DNA of 64,000 bases from Apodemus sylvaticus (Eukaryota; Chordata; Mammalia; Rodentia; Muridae), in NCBI RefSeq assembly GCF_947179515.1, contig NC_067472.1, positions 170,482,107 to 170,546,106 on the forward strand, in the 5' to 3' direction. The notes below the pieces were generated by a model. It was not told the DNA's origin and did no database searches. It saw only the letters and a list, made by a program, of their open reading frames with translations. The translations under genes were made by a program, and so were the position numbers. Below are positions 33,201 through 45,500 of the stretch, in pieces; within the stretch, counting starts at the first letter, position 1; every line of letters begins with the position of its first letter.

Positions 33201-36200
33201 ATGGAAAAACTAGAAACACGGAGGAGCTAGAAAGCATTTCCTGGGAGAATCCTCCGGGGAGGCTGTCAGGAGAAAAGCAAAGGAAAGCAGGCAGCAGAGC
33301 GGGCCCTCAGGCAGGCGCCGCCTGCAGTCATGGCTGGACCCAGGCCCCACTGACAGCCCTCAGGCTGGTGGCAGCAGCCACGCCCCGGCTCTCTGCTGCT
33401 TCCCGCCTCCTTCACTCCATTCTGGTCCCTTTTCCAGACTTGGCGGAATCTTTCAAAAAGAAATGAGGGCTGGAGCGATTGCTCGAGCGGCCAGTAGCAT
33501 GCTTTGCCGCGCACACAAGCATGAGGACCCCAGTCTGGTTCCCAGCAGCTGCAGCCCACGTCAAACTTAAAGATGTATTTGTGTGTGTGTGTGTGTACTG
33601 GTGTGCACACGTTTCTGCTCATAGAGCCCAGAAGAAGGCACAAGGTCTAGAGTTGCATATGTCGAGGTGGAGGTGGACTGCTGGGCTACTCAGGCCTGGA
33701 ATCCAAACTCCCATCCTCATGGCGACACAACAAACCCTCTTAGCAATGGAACCATCTTTCCAGCCCCAGTTTCAACTCATTAAAGAAAAAATTTGTCTGG
33801 TCGTCCATCCATTGTTCTATCCATTCATCATTTGTACCTGTTCATCATGCCACCTGTCTGTCTGACCCTGGGTCCATCATTCCTTCCACCCATTTGTCTG
33901 ACCATCTACCCATTATTCCATCGTCCATCATTCTATCCATCCATCGATTCCATCCATTTATCTTCCATCCACCATTCCATCTGTCTGGCCATCCATCTGT
34001 TATTCCATCTGTCCATCATTCTAGTCAGCATCTTCTTTCACCTACCATTCCTGTCTGTCATTTCATCCATCCACCCATCCATCCATCCATCCCTCCATCC
34101 CTCCATCCATCCATCCATCCACCCACCCACCCATCCATCCACCCACCCACCCATCCATCCATCCATCCCTCCATCCATCCACCCATCCACCTACCCATCC
34201 ATCTATCCATCCATCCACCCATCCACCCACCCATCCATCCACCCACCCATCCACCCACCCATCCATCCACCCACCCATCCATCTATCCATCCACCCACCC
34301 ATCCACCCACCCATCCATCCACCCACCCATCCATCCATCCATCCACCCACCCATCCATCCATCCACCCATCCACCCACCCATCCATCCACCCACCCATCC
34401 ATCTATCCATCCACCCACCCATCCACCCACCCATCCATCCATCCATCCACCCACCCACCCATCCACCCATCATCTATCCATCCATCCACCCACCCATCCA
34501 TCCATCCACCCACCCATCCACCTACCCATCCATCCACCCACCCATCCATCCATCCATCCATCCATCCATCCATCCTTCCACCCATCCATCCATCCATCCA
34601 TCCACCCATCCATCACCCTGGCTGTGTTTGAATCCAGAGTGAAGGTAACTGCATACAGGACAGACGTGTGGACAGTTCTAGAGCGCAGTGGTGGTCTGAG
34701 GGATTCAAGGCTCTCCTGGGTCTCTAGAGCCCTGTTGCTGCACTGGCCTACCTGGCTTAGAACTGTCTGTTCCTGTGTTTGTCTCATTCATTCCACTGAC
34801 AAGGACTGTTCCACAGGCATGGATGTCCCGGCTGTATGAAAGCAGGCTATCAGTATGTTAGAGAACAGAACATGGAATCCAGTGTAGTGACTTAACACCT
34901 GTCATCCCAGAACTGGAGAAGTTACGGCAGGAGAATTATCATGAGTTCCAGTAGCCTGGTCTACAAGTGAATTCACGGAAGTGTCAGCTACTGAATGAGA
35001 TCCTGTCTCAGAAAAACAACAAAACATTCAAGAAAACAAAAAGAAGTCCAACCCAAGACAGAGACACCGTGGAGGGTGCTGTTCACAGGTCCCAAGTAAC
35101 GCAGGGACAGTTTAAGTGCCTGTTGTCCCATTAGAGCAGCAGAGAGTATGAGAGACAGGGAACAGGCTCCTCACAGGGATCAAGCTAATGGGGGAGGGGC
35201 AGTGGAGATGGGAAAGGGGCTGTGGTGATGGAGGAGGGGCCATGGTGATGGGGAGGGGGCGTGGTGATGGAGGAGGGGCTGTGGTGATGGGGGGCTATGG
35301 TGATGGAGGTGGGGCTGTGGAGATGGAGGAGGGGCTGTGGTGATGGGGGAGGGGCCGTGGTGATGGGGGGCTATGGTGATGGAGGTGGGGCTGTGGAGAT
35401 GGAGGAGGGGCTGTGGTGATGGGGGAGGGGCCGTGGTGATGGGGGGCTATGGTGATGGAGGTGGGGCTGTGGAGATGGGGGAGGGGCTGTGGTGATGGGA
35501 AAGGGGCTGTGGTGATGGAGGTGGGGCTGTGGAGATGGGGGAGGAGCCGTGGTGATGGAGGTGGGGCTGTGGAGATGGGGAGGGAGGGGCTGTGGTGATA
35601 GAGGAGGGACCATGGTGATGGAAGAGGGGCATGGAGATGGGGGAGGGGCTGTGGTGACGGGGAGGGCGTGTTGATGGGGAGGGGTCAGGTCAGCAGGAGA
35701 GAGGAAGTGGTAAAAGGGAGGAGCGAGCATCACAGCAGAAGGATTAGTGTGAAAGAAGTTGTGTCTGGAACTGAATGAGGAAGGCCGAGGTGATGAGAAT
35801 GACTGAGAAGGCTCCTGGGGGGAAGGGCAGGTTTCCAGTGGAGCCCAGCCTGACGGGAGGACACTATTTTCAGACTAAGGGAAAACACTCTGACTTGGAA
35901 AAGCTCAGATCCAAAAAACTGGGTGAGGGGCTGGGGAGATGGTTCAGTGGGTAAGTTCTGCAAGTGTGAGGTCCTGAGTTCAAATCCCCAGAACCTACAC
36001 ACAAATCCAGGCCTGGCTGCCCAGGCCTGTAATACTAGCATTGGGTGCATGTGTGGTGAGGGGGAAGAGGCAGATCCCTAGTGCTTGACAGACAGCTAAT
36101 TTAGACAAAACTGAACTGCACTTCAGTGAAACCCTGTCTCACGGCGACAAGACAGTGGAGGAGGGAGGCAAACACCTTGTGTGGTCTGGCTTCAGAATTC

Positions 36201-37816
36201 GTCACACTTGTGCACACCACAGCCATACATGGTGCACACCACGCATGTCATAAACCACGTATAGCACACACCATACAGTGCACACACATACACACACACC
36301 ACACACATATCACACACATACCATATGTCTCTGACTTTCAGAGACTTCAACAGACAAGGTGGTTTGTTGCATATGCATACACATGAGCACATACATGTAA
36401 GAGATGGGTCGGATGAGAGCTGGGGCTGTCGGATGACAGTTCGGGCACCGTGCAGTTCAGAAGTGCATGTGAAGGGTCAGACTCTGAGGAGAGTTCTGGG
36501 CTGAGATCAGAGGGCGCTGGCACAGGCGCACAGAAGAAGTCTGCCAGTTTGCTGAGAGCCCTGTTCTGCTGGAGCTGACCTCATCTGACTCTCCTGAGTG
36601 CTGCCAGCTTCAAACCCATTTTACAGAGTAGGAACCAGGCTGGGGATGAGGTAGCATAGTTCAAAACCACACAGGGAGAGAAACCAGGATTTGAATACAC
36701 AGCCTGCTGCAAGACCTGCGTGCCCTTGTGACTCCCGTCCCTGTCTGCCTCATTTTCTCCTTCCTTTCTTTGCCCTAGATTCTCTCTCTTCCTGTCTCCT
36801 TCCTCTCTTCCCTCCATTCTTCATCCCCTTCTTTCTCTTTCCCTCCCTCTTCTGCCTCCTCTTTTTCTTTCTTTTATTTTCAATAAATACATTAATATTC
36901 TGCACTCGTGTGTCAGGATGGCACAGCAACAATGGAGACATTTCAGATAAAAATCATCGTAGACTTGGGGGCTGGAGAGATAGCTCAGCGGTTAAGAGCA
37001 CTGACTGCTCTCCCAAAGGTCCTGAGTTCAAATCCCAGCAACCACATGGTGGCTCACAACCATCCGTAATGAGTTCTGACACCCTCTTCTGGAGTGTCTG
37101 AAGACAGCTACAGTGTACTTACATATAATAAATAAATAAATCTTTAAAAAAAATCATCGTAGACATTTCAGACATCTAGAGAAACCAAGGATGGGCAGGA
37201 AGGGGGGGCGAGGGCCTGCAGGGCACTCCACCAGCCAGAGAAGTGGCCTCGAGATTGGGAACTCCAAGGTGGAGTGTGTGGTCCCGAGGGAATAAATGAC
37301 ACCTCTGTTCCCACATCATGCAGTGGGAAACTCATCCCTTTCTCCCTTGAAGCTCTCGGCAACAGCTCTGCTGGTCTCGGTGAGCTTGGTGGCTGCCTCA
37401 CCCACGGAAATCATGGAGATTTCCTGACCCCCGTCTCAGGACTCATTTCTACACACAGTCCCCGTGGACCACAGCTACCTCTAGACTGCCACAGCGCAGT
37501 CTCCCTGTGTAACATGCTGGCCAAAAGGTACTGATATTGCTGTAGCAACAAATCTGTTCTATCCTTTGGTTTTCTGAGACAGGGTCTAGGCTGGCCCTTA
37601 AAACCCATGCTTCAGTCTCTGGAGTGCTTGGATTATAGGCGGGAGCTACCACTTGTGACTTCAAAATTCACTTAAAAATTATCTTGAATGTTGGGGATGA
37701 CATAACTTAACACCCACCAGTGAGGGGCTGGGGGTGTGGCTCAGTGGTAGCGCAGCCTAGAATCCCCCAGTGAGGGGCTCAGTGGTAGAGCCTGCCTAGA
37801 ATCTTTCAGTGAGGAG

Positions 37817-37861
<45 letters not shown>

Positions 37862-38660
37862 TTAGTAGAGAGTCAATGGCTAGAATCCCCCAGGAAGGGA
37901 AGAGAAGTGTGACTGAGTGATATGGCTTCTGGCTAGGCCAGTGGTTTTCAATCTTTCTGATGCCGTTCCTCACGTTGTGGTGATGCCCCCCCCCATCCCC
38001 CACCCCACCTATAAAATTATTTTCATTGCTACTTCATACATATAATTTTGCTACTGTAATTAATTGTTATGTAAACATCTGATATGCAGGAGAGTTGCTA
38101 TGGGACCCCTGTGAGGTGGGATTGGCTCTTGTCCGGATCACAGCTTGTCTCTGTAAGCATGGCTCTGCGCTTGACCTATGGGCGAAGGCTGAGGTGCAGC
38201 AGGCATAGCTCTGAGAAAGGCCAAACTGATCTGTCAGGCAGACCCTGGGCTCCCCGGAAGCCAAGGTCAATGCCCCTTGGCCACCGGCCTATAGGTGTGA
38301 CCTGAGGACAGAGCCTTGGCAGTCAGAGGGCAGAGGCTAAGGGAGATGCCAGGCAGCGGGTTACCTCCAGAGGTGGCGGCTGCAGGGCAGACTAGCGCAT
38401 GCAGTTCCATGTGGATGTGTGCGTGTCAAAGGACCAAATTCACGGGGCAGAGGCTGCAGGGCAAGAGCCCAGGCTGGACTTGGGGCTTTTCCTGAGTTTC
38501 ATTTCCATATCTGTAAGTGAGCTAACCACTGCTACATACCTCGCGAGAAGATTCGGAAGACAGGAGCGAGCTAATCTGTGCGGAACACAGTGTCGGAAAT
38601 ATGTTGAGTACTTGATACAGATCAGGCCTTTGCCTGTGGGAAAGGGCACACAGGCCATTG

Positions 38661-38694
<34 letters not shown>

Positions 38695-39480
38695 GTCAGA
38701 GGTCGACATTAGGTGTCTTCTTCAATCACTTTCAACTATATTTTAAGAAAATTTCTATGTATGTCCGTGTGTCTGTGTATGGGACTGTACATTTGGACTG
38801 TGCTGTGCCCTAGGAAGGCAGAAAAGGGAACCAGAATCTCTGGAGTTTCAGTTATAGGCAGTTGTCAGCAGCCCGATGAGGCTTCTGGGAACTGAAATCC
38901 AATCTTCTGCAAGAGCAGTGCATGCTGGTGACCACTGAGCTGTGACTCTGACCCAAGCATCAGTGTTTTAACAGCATCTGACATTTGCCTAGCCTCATGC
39001 TGGGTGTCTATACTAGGACCACATCACATTTTGTATGGAGACAAGGTCTCCATCTGTAGCTCAGGCTGGCCTCAGACTCAGCACCTCTGCTAGCCCAGCT
39101 CCCGGGATCTGGGACGGGAAGCATGGACCCTCCCGCCACATCTCGACCCTCCTGCCACATCTTGGTAGCATCATTTTGTCTTATGTGGATCCCTACGGTG
39201 GGAAGGGAAGAGGGGGGATGAGGCTCAACATGGGAAGCAGAGGTGTCAAGAATGGAGGGGGAGCCGGTGGCGTTGGCACACACACAAATCCCAGCACTCT
39301 GGAGGCAGAGGCAGGCGGATCTGAGTTCAAGGCCAGCCTGGTCTATAGAGTGAGTTCCAGGGCAGCCCAGGTAAGGCTACACAGAGAAACTCTGTCATAA
39401 AACAAATAGTCAAACAGAATGGAGGAGGAGGAGGAGGAAGAGGAAGAGGAAGAAGAAGATGATGATGATGATGATGTGTA

Positions 39481-39540
<60 letters not shown>

Positions 39541-42500
39541 TCAGAATAGGGCGGAAGGGGGTCTAGAACTCAGAGATGTAAAAGACATTTGGGAGTCTTC
39601 CCTCAGTTTTCTTCCCACACCAGGTTACCTACCTCAGTGGCAAAGAATCCTTTGGGCCGGTGCTTGCCCAGGGATGCGAGGCCACCAGGTCCAGGACTCT
39701 CACTCGCGCTGATGGTCTGCTGAGCTGCAGCCAAGATCTCATCCAGTTTGTCTGTGGGGAAGTGAGGACGGTCAGAGAAGGTGAAAGTGAAAGTCGCCCT
39801 GCCTGCTAGAGACCTGGTTGCCTCGGGGCAGGGGACAGAGCTCACGTGGTCCTGTCCCTGTCTCTGTGTGGAGACACCAGCCCAGCAGGCACAGCCCAGG
39901 GATGACAGAGCACAGGAGAGTAGGTAGCACCGTGATGGCATGAAGTGCCCGGGGTTCCAGGACCCTGAGTGCTGAGCTCACGGGCAGGAGGAGGGCAGAA
40001 AGGCATGCAGCGTCCCCAGAGGCGTGGGGACGGGGGCATCGGGGAGCCATGCCGCGGCTTCTTACTGAGTGCCATCTGATATACAGTCCGCTTTTTCTCC
40101 ATGCTGGGCACTGCTGCAGGCTGTTGCTCGTATTCTGTGGGCAAAGGGGCGGGATGAAGCTCAAGGGTCCCCCTGCAGAGGGCATGGCCAGCAGGTGTGG
40201 ACCAGCAGGCGTGGCCAGCGCGAGGTGGGGGCGGTGAGGGGCGGGGTGGGGGGAAGGGTAAATCCGCCGCCGCCGCTGGGGTTGGGAGACTGGGACCCTC
40301 CCACCAGACCTGAACCCACTCACCAATTTTCTTCTTCCAGGGGGAGACTAGCCCAGGGGCAGACAGCAGAGGAGTCAAGAGTTAGGACGTCAGGGGGCGC
40401 GAGGGGTCCCCTCTTTGGAATACCCACCTCCCTAGGGCCCGGGGGTGTGGCATAGTCAGTCACCTGCCCAAGTAGCCCCAGGTCAGGGGAAATGAGACCC
40501 GCCCCAGGTTGTGAGACTCAGCCTGCAAGGAGCAGCTAACCTTTCTCTGTGGGTTGAGGGAGCCGGCAGAAGGAGGGGAGGGGGCAAAAGGAGAGGATGG
40601 CAGAAGGACACATACAGACCCCCAGAGACCCAGGACAGAGAAACAGAGATACGAGAGGGCAGAGAGGAGACTCTCAAAAAACTTCCCAGTGACACACAGG
40701 CAGGCCACGGAATCTGGCCCAAGGACATGGGGGAGGGGCGGGACAGGAGGAGGACAAGGACCCCTCGTGACTAACAACACTGACAAAGTCAAGGGTGGTC
40801 CAGCCCCTGGCCCCTGGCCGCCCCTGACCCTCGGCCGGCCCCACCCCACAGGCTCACCCATTTCCTCCAGCTCTGAGGTCATGGACTTGGAACGCAGGGA
40901 GATGGCTGGGGGCGGGAGCCGCTTAGCTTGCTGGGATGCTGGAAAGGCGGGGTGGGCGGGAGGTATCAGTGTTGCAGGGAGGAGACCCCTCCACACCCAC
41001 TCCTTTCATTGTGCGTCCAGAACTCTGAGAACAGCACCCCAGCATGCTGAGCCCTCTCTGCCTCAGTTTCTCCCCAGAAAGGTTCTGAACAGGTAGGCCT
41101 CGAGGGGAAAGGAGGGCCTGGTGGGAGTTGGAAGAGTAGCCCTGAGAGCCTCACTTTGGTGGCAGTGGGGTACCCAGGCCCGGCTCCACAGATGGCCAAA
41201 AAGCTCCTTCATTTTAAGACCAAGTCTCCTGAAGTCTTGGCTAGCTCAGACTTACTAAGTACCTCAGGATGACCTTGGACTTGTGATCCTCCTGCCTCTA
41301 CCTAGATGGTAGGATTGCAGGTGTGCACCAAAATGCCCTTTCCTGCAGGTCTGGGGAAGGAACCCAGGCTCTGTGTGAGCCAGGCCGGTGCTCGCTCTAC
41401 TGACCGAGCTAAGGACACAGCTGTGAAGAAGTACCTTTCTTGTGGACAGCCTCGTCCATGTCTGGGTGTCTGGTCACCATCACCACCTTGACCATCAGCG
41501 TGTTGCCTCCCTGTCGGATCATGTTGACTACCTGACGGTGGCCAACCTTTACTACATTCTGTCCGTTCACCTGTGTTGTGAAGGAAGGATAGAAGCTTTG
41601 TAGATCTAGAGTCCCCAGCTGTGACCTCCTACTCCACCCTCTCCCCTCCGTGTTTCTATGGAATCCCCACATCTCCAGGACTGGGCTAGCCTGTGCACAC
41701 CCAGTCACCTCTGCACCTTTCATGTCCTTGTACTGCCTATGTTGGGGGGCAATTCTATGATGCTTTTTAAAATGTTTATCTTTAGGTACAGTTATACTCT
41801 GTAGCCCAGGCTGGCCTGAACTCACGAGGTGGCCCTGGCTGGTCTTGAACTAGTGGTGGTGGCAGAGGTCCTGGGAGGACTAGCTGGAACGGCAGGTGTG
41901 AGCCCCCGCACCCAGCATGAGCACCTCTCAAGGGTCTAGGAAGAGTTGCTGGCGAGGTGTGGGTGATCCCACAGACTGAAGGGGCGACCAGAAGTGGCAC
42001 ACAGCTCGTGGACTTAGGGGTTGTCACCAGGGGCCCCAGGAGGACAATGTGGCCGGGGCTCACCTCGATGAGGAAGTCTCCCATTCGTAGTCCAGCCCGC
42101 CATGCCACGCCACCCTCGTCCACAGACTCGAGGTACTGCAGCGCCGGGAAGGCCGGGGTGGGGGTGAATTCCTCGATGGGGGTCTGCGCTGCAGACGGGG
42201 AGGAGCCGGCGGGGTCGGAGGGGAGGGGGTGGAGAGGCCGAGCAGGGGATGGGGCTCAGACCCAAGTCACAGAGGACTCACTGGAGCTGAGGGACCAGCA
42301 CCCCAGGGTGGGGCAATGGGTGGGCTTAAGGGTATGTGTGGGGTCCCTTCTCTTTCTCCATCCTCCCTATCCAGGCCCTGCCTTTTGGGTCAGAGGATCT
42401 CCCACCCCCCTCCCTGGCCAACACTCACCCTTGGCCCCCCGGAGCACGAACCCGAACCCCTCACTGTCCTTCTTCTGCAGTAAGACTGTCTTCTCCTTGA

Positions 42501-45500
42501 TGATGTAATCACTGGCAGGAGGCAGGAGGGGGTGGGGGTGGAGAAAGGCTCATGAGGCACAGAGTTGGTGCTCCACCCCGTCACCATCACGGGGCACCCC
42601 AGCCCCTGCTTATAGACCATTCACTGCAGTTCCTCTCACCCCATCCAGTCTGTACTTATGCTCAAGACACCCCCTCAAAGCCCGGGGTGCTCTTGTTACC
42701 ACCCACTCTTTCCTCATTCATCCTTCCGTGAATCCATCCACCCATCCATTCAGCAGGGCTGCTGCTGAGCCCACGATACACCAGGCATCCAGTGGGGTGG
42801 GCAGAAGAGGCTCTGAACCGCCACAGCCCTGCTTGGGTCCTGGCTGGCAGCTTCCTGCCTGTGACCTTGAGCCTATGACTTTAACCTTTTGTGCTTCAGT
42901 TTCCAGGTCCATCATGGGGCCTCGCCTAAAGAGACTGTAGGGGAGGTCAGAACACTGCACACTACAGTGCCTGCGTGTGGCGCTGCACACACAGCGTTTG
43001 GCAGCACAGAGCCCACCCCATGTCCCTAGGCCGAGGTATTAAGAGAGCCAATGTACTAACACATCTCATTCCTTTACTATGGGAACACTCCAGAGGCCCT
43101 AAGCCAACCAAAAGAATGTTTACATCAGCCTGTCCGGTATGACGGCTGCTAGTTGCACATGACTATTTTTATCAACATTAATCAGGATTAAATTTAAAGT
43201 GTTGGTTCCTCGGTTATGATGGCCACACGATGTTCCCAGTGATGGCACTGACACAGAACATTCCTGTCACTTATAGAAAGTCCTGGTGGACAGTGCTGAC
43301 TGCTGCATCCCTGACACGACTCACACATGGTGTCACACACCAATGACCAGTCCTGGTGATGCAAGCCTGCCAGTCCAGCTGCTGGAGGGGGCTGCTGAGA
43401 AAGTATCTTCCAAAGTTCAAGATCAGTCTAAGCAACTTAGGGATGTTCTGTCTCAAAATAACGCAAAAGAGAACTAGGGATGTAGCTCCACAGTAAAGCC
43501 CTTGTCCAGAGACCCAGGGAGGGGCTGGGGGCGTGGCTCAGTGATAGAGCCCCTGCCTAGAATCCCCTAATGAGGGGCTGGGGGCGTGGCTCAGTGATAG
43601 AGCCCCTGCCTAGAATCCCCCAATGAGGGGCTGGGGGCGTGGCTCAGTGGTAGAGCACCTGCCTAGAATCCCCAGAGGGGGGCTGGGGTTTGGATCTATG
43701 GTAGAGCCCCTGCCTAGAATCCCCCAGTGAGGGGCTGGGGGCATGGCTCAGTGGTAGAGCCTCTGCCTAGAAGCCACCAGTGAGGGGCTGGGGGTGTGGC
43801 TTAGTGGTACAGCCTCTGCCTAGAAGCCACCAGTGAGGGGCTGGTTTAGATCTATGGTAGAGCCCCTGCCTAGCAAGCAGTAAGGCCCTAGGTTCCATCT
43901 CTAGCAGTGGAAAAAAACTAAACATCAATCCTCCTGAATATGGTATCAGTTCTGAAGCCTTATACACCTCACCAGTGCATCCCAGTAGGACACAAACCGT
44001 AAACACAGAGAAAATGGATAAAACTCCAATCACAGCCCTCATTCCCATGCTTGCTCAGGCTGGCCGTAGCACAGCCTCAGATCCTGGATCACCACTCTAC
44101 CCCTCAGCAAGCCACAGCCATTCCATGGTTCCTTCCAGTATGGACAGGGACACCTAAACTGCTCTACCTCAAGCCAGGTCCCCAAGCCTGGATACCATAG
44201 AACACCGGGTGTTCCCAGAACCAAACTGACGGCAGCAGGGGTCTCTGATAACATCTAGAACCCAGGGCCGGTGTGGTGCCATGCGCTCTCTGTGCCGCAG
44301 CAACGCTCAGACACTCCTCCCCTTGGTTGCAGTTGGATCATATGGCTTTAAGCTACTCCAATAATATCCACGCAGGCTCCCCCAATTACCCACCCCCACA
44401 CATTCAGCTAGCAGCCCTCCACAAGTACTCCAGTATATTTCAGTGACACCTCCACACATCCCAGCCTGCCCCGATCCTGACTCCCCCTCACTCTGATATC
44501 AGTGTATTCCCATTACATGCCCTCTGAGTACCCTCCAGCACACGGGAATATCACCTAATTGTGTGCCTACTGCACTGAGGTGCCACCTCCCTCCATCAGC
44601 GTCCAAGTTCCCATGACCCCCACAGCTTCCACGGTAAAAGCCATGCATCCGAACAGCAGTGAGTGCTCTGCACAAGCCCAGTGCTGCCTCCCTCCCTCCG
44701 TGCGGTACTTAATGAGTACCACATCATGCATGCACACAGAGGAATGCTCCAGCCTCTGCACTTTTGCCAATAAACCTGTCCACAGGTTTCCACCTCCTCT
44801 CCCTCAGCCCTCCCCAATTGCCCCCAGTAGTCTTTGAACTGCATGGAGCAGATATTGGAAGAAGACTGAAGTGCTGAAGAAAGAAAGGGCGATGGCAGAT
44901 GGGAGAAATGGGTCTAAGGAGGCTGGGGGGTGGGGAAGGCTGAGGAAGCTTGGCTCTGACTGTGTGTTCTGTGGTAGCCTCGTCCTGACACACTGTGACA
45001 ACCTCTTTATGTCCTTTACTACTCTGACACCTTCTTCACATTCCCAGGAACCTTCCCAGGAGGCCACAGTGCCCTTCAGGCTCCCCTTTATATCCCACCA
45101 AGGCAAAGTCACTTCCGCCATTCATGCCTGCCTGCCACCCTCACCTTGCCCATGTTCTGAGATCTCTGTCTCTCTCTGTCTCTGCCTCTCTGTCTGTCTC
45201 TCTGTCTCTGTCTCTCTCTCTCCAGCCCAGGCCGGTCTACAACTCATTACAATCCTCTTGACTCAGCCTGCCTAGCGTTTGGGTGACAGATGTGAGGCAC
45301 CACACCAAGCTCTGCCATCTCTTTCAGCCCCAGCTCCACACACATGCCTCGGACACCCCGAGTCCTTGTCCTCAGACACAGGCAGCCTCTTGCTCGAGTG
45401 CTGAGGCCAAGTGCTTGCTGCTGGCCTGGCAGCATCAAAAACCCTTCATAAGAGGCCCACTGGGTTACCCCCTCCTCAGAGCCGGAAGAAGACATAAATA

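Larger units (their letters stand above)
33082..39632 (-). other. Shank1 intron of 6.5 kb dominated by repeats
   Basis: Holds the long CCAT/CCAC array, the 35-kb minisatellite, SINEs and microsatellites listed separately. About 37160-37720 and 38000-38660 look unique or too diverged to name. No exon seen. Confidence 0.7.

Noticed and set aside
33793..34839. 348-codon open frame rich in His, Pro, Ser and Ile
   Set aside because: It is the translation of a CCAT/CCAC microsatellite in a Shank1 intron; all frames are open and there is no splice or start context.
43500..43870. CRISPR-like regular repeat spacing (also at 53.8 kb)
   Set aside because: Units are contiguous SINE monomers with no unique spacers, in a mammalian genome.
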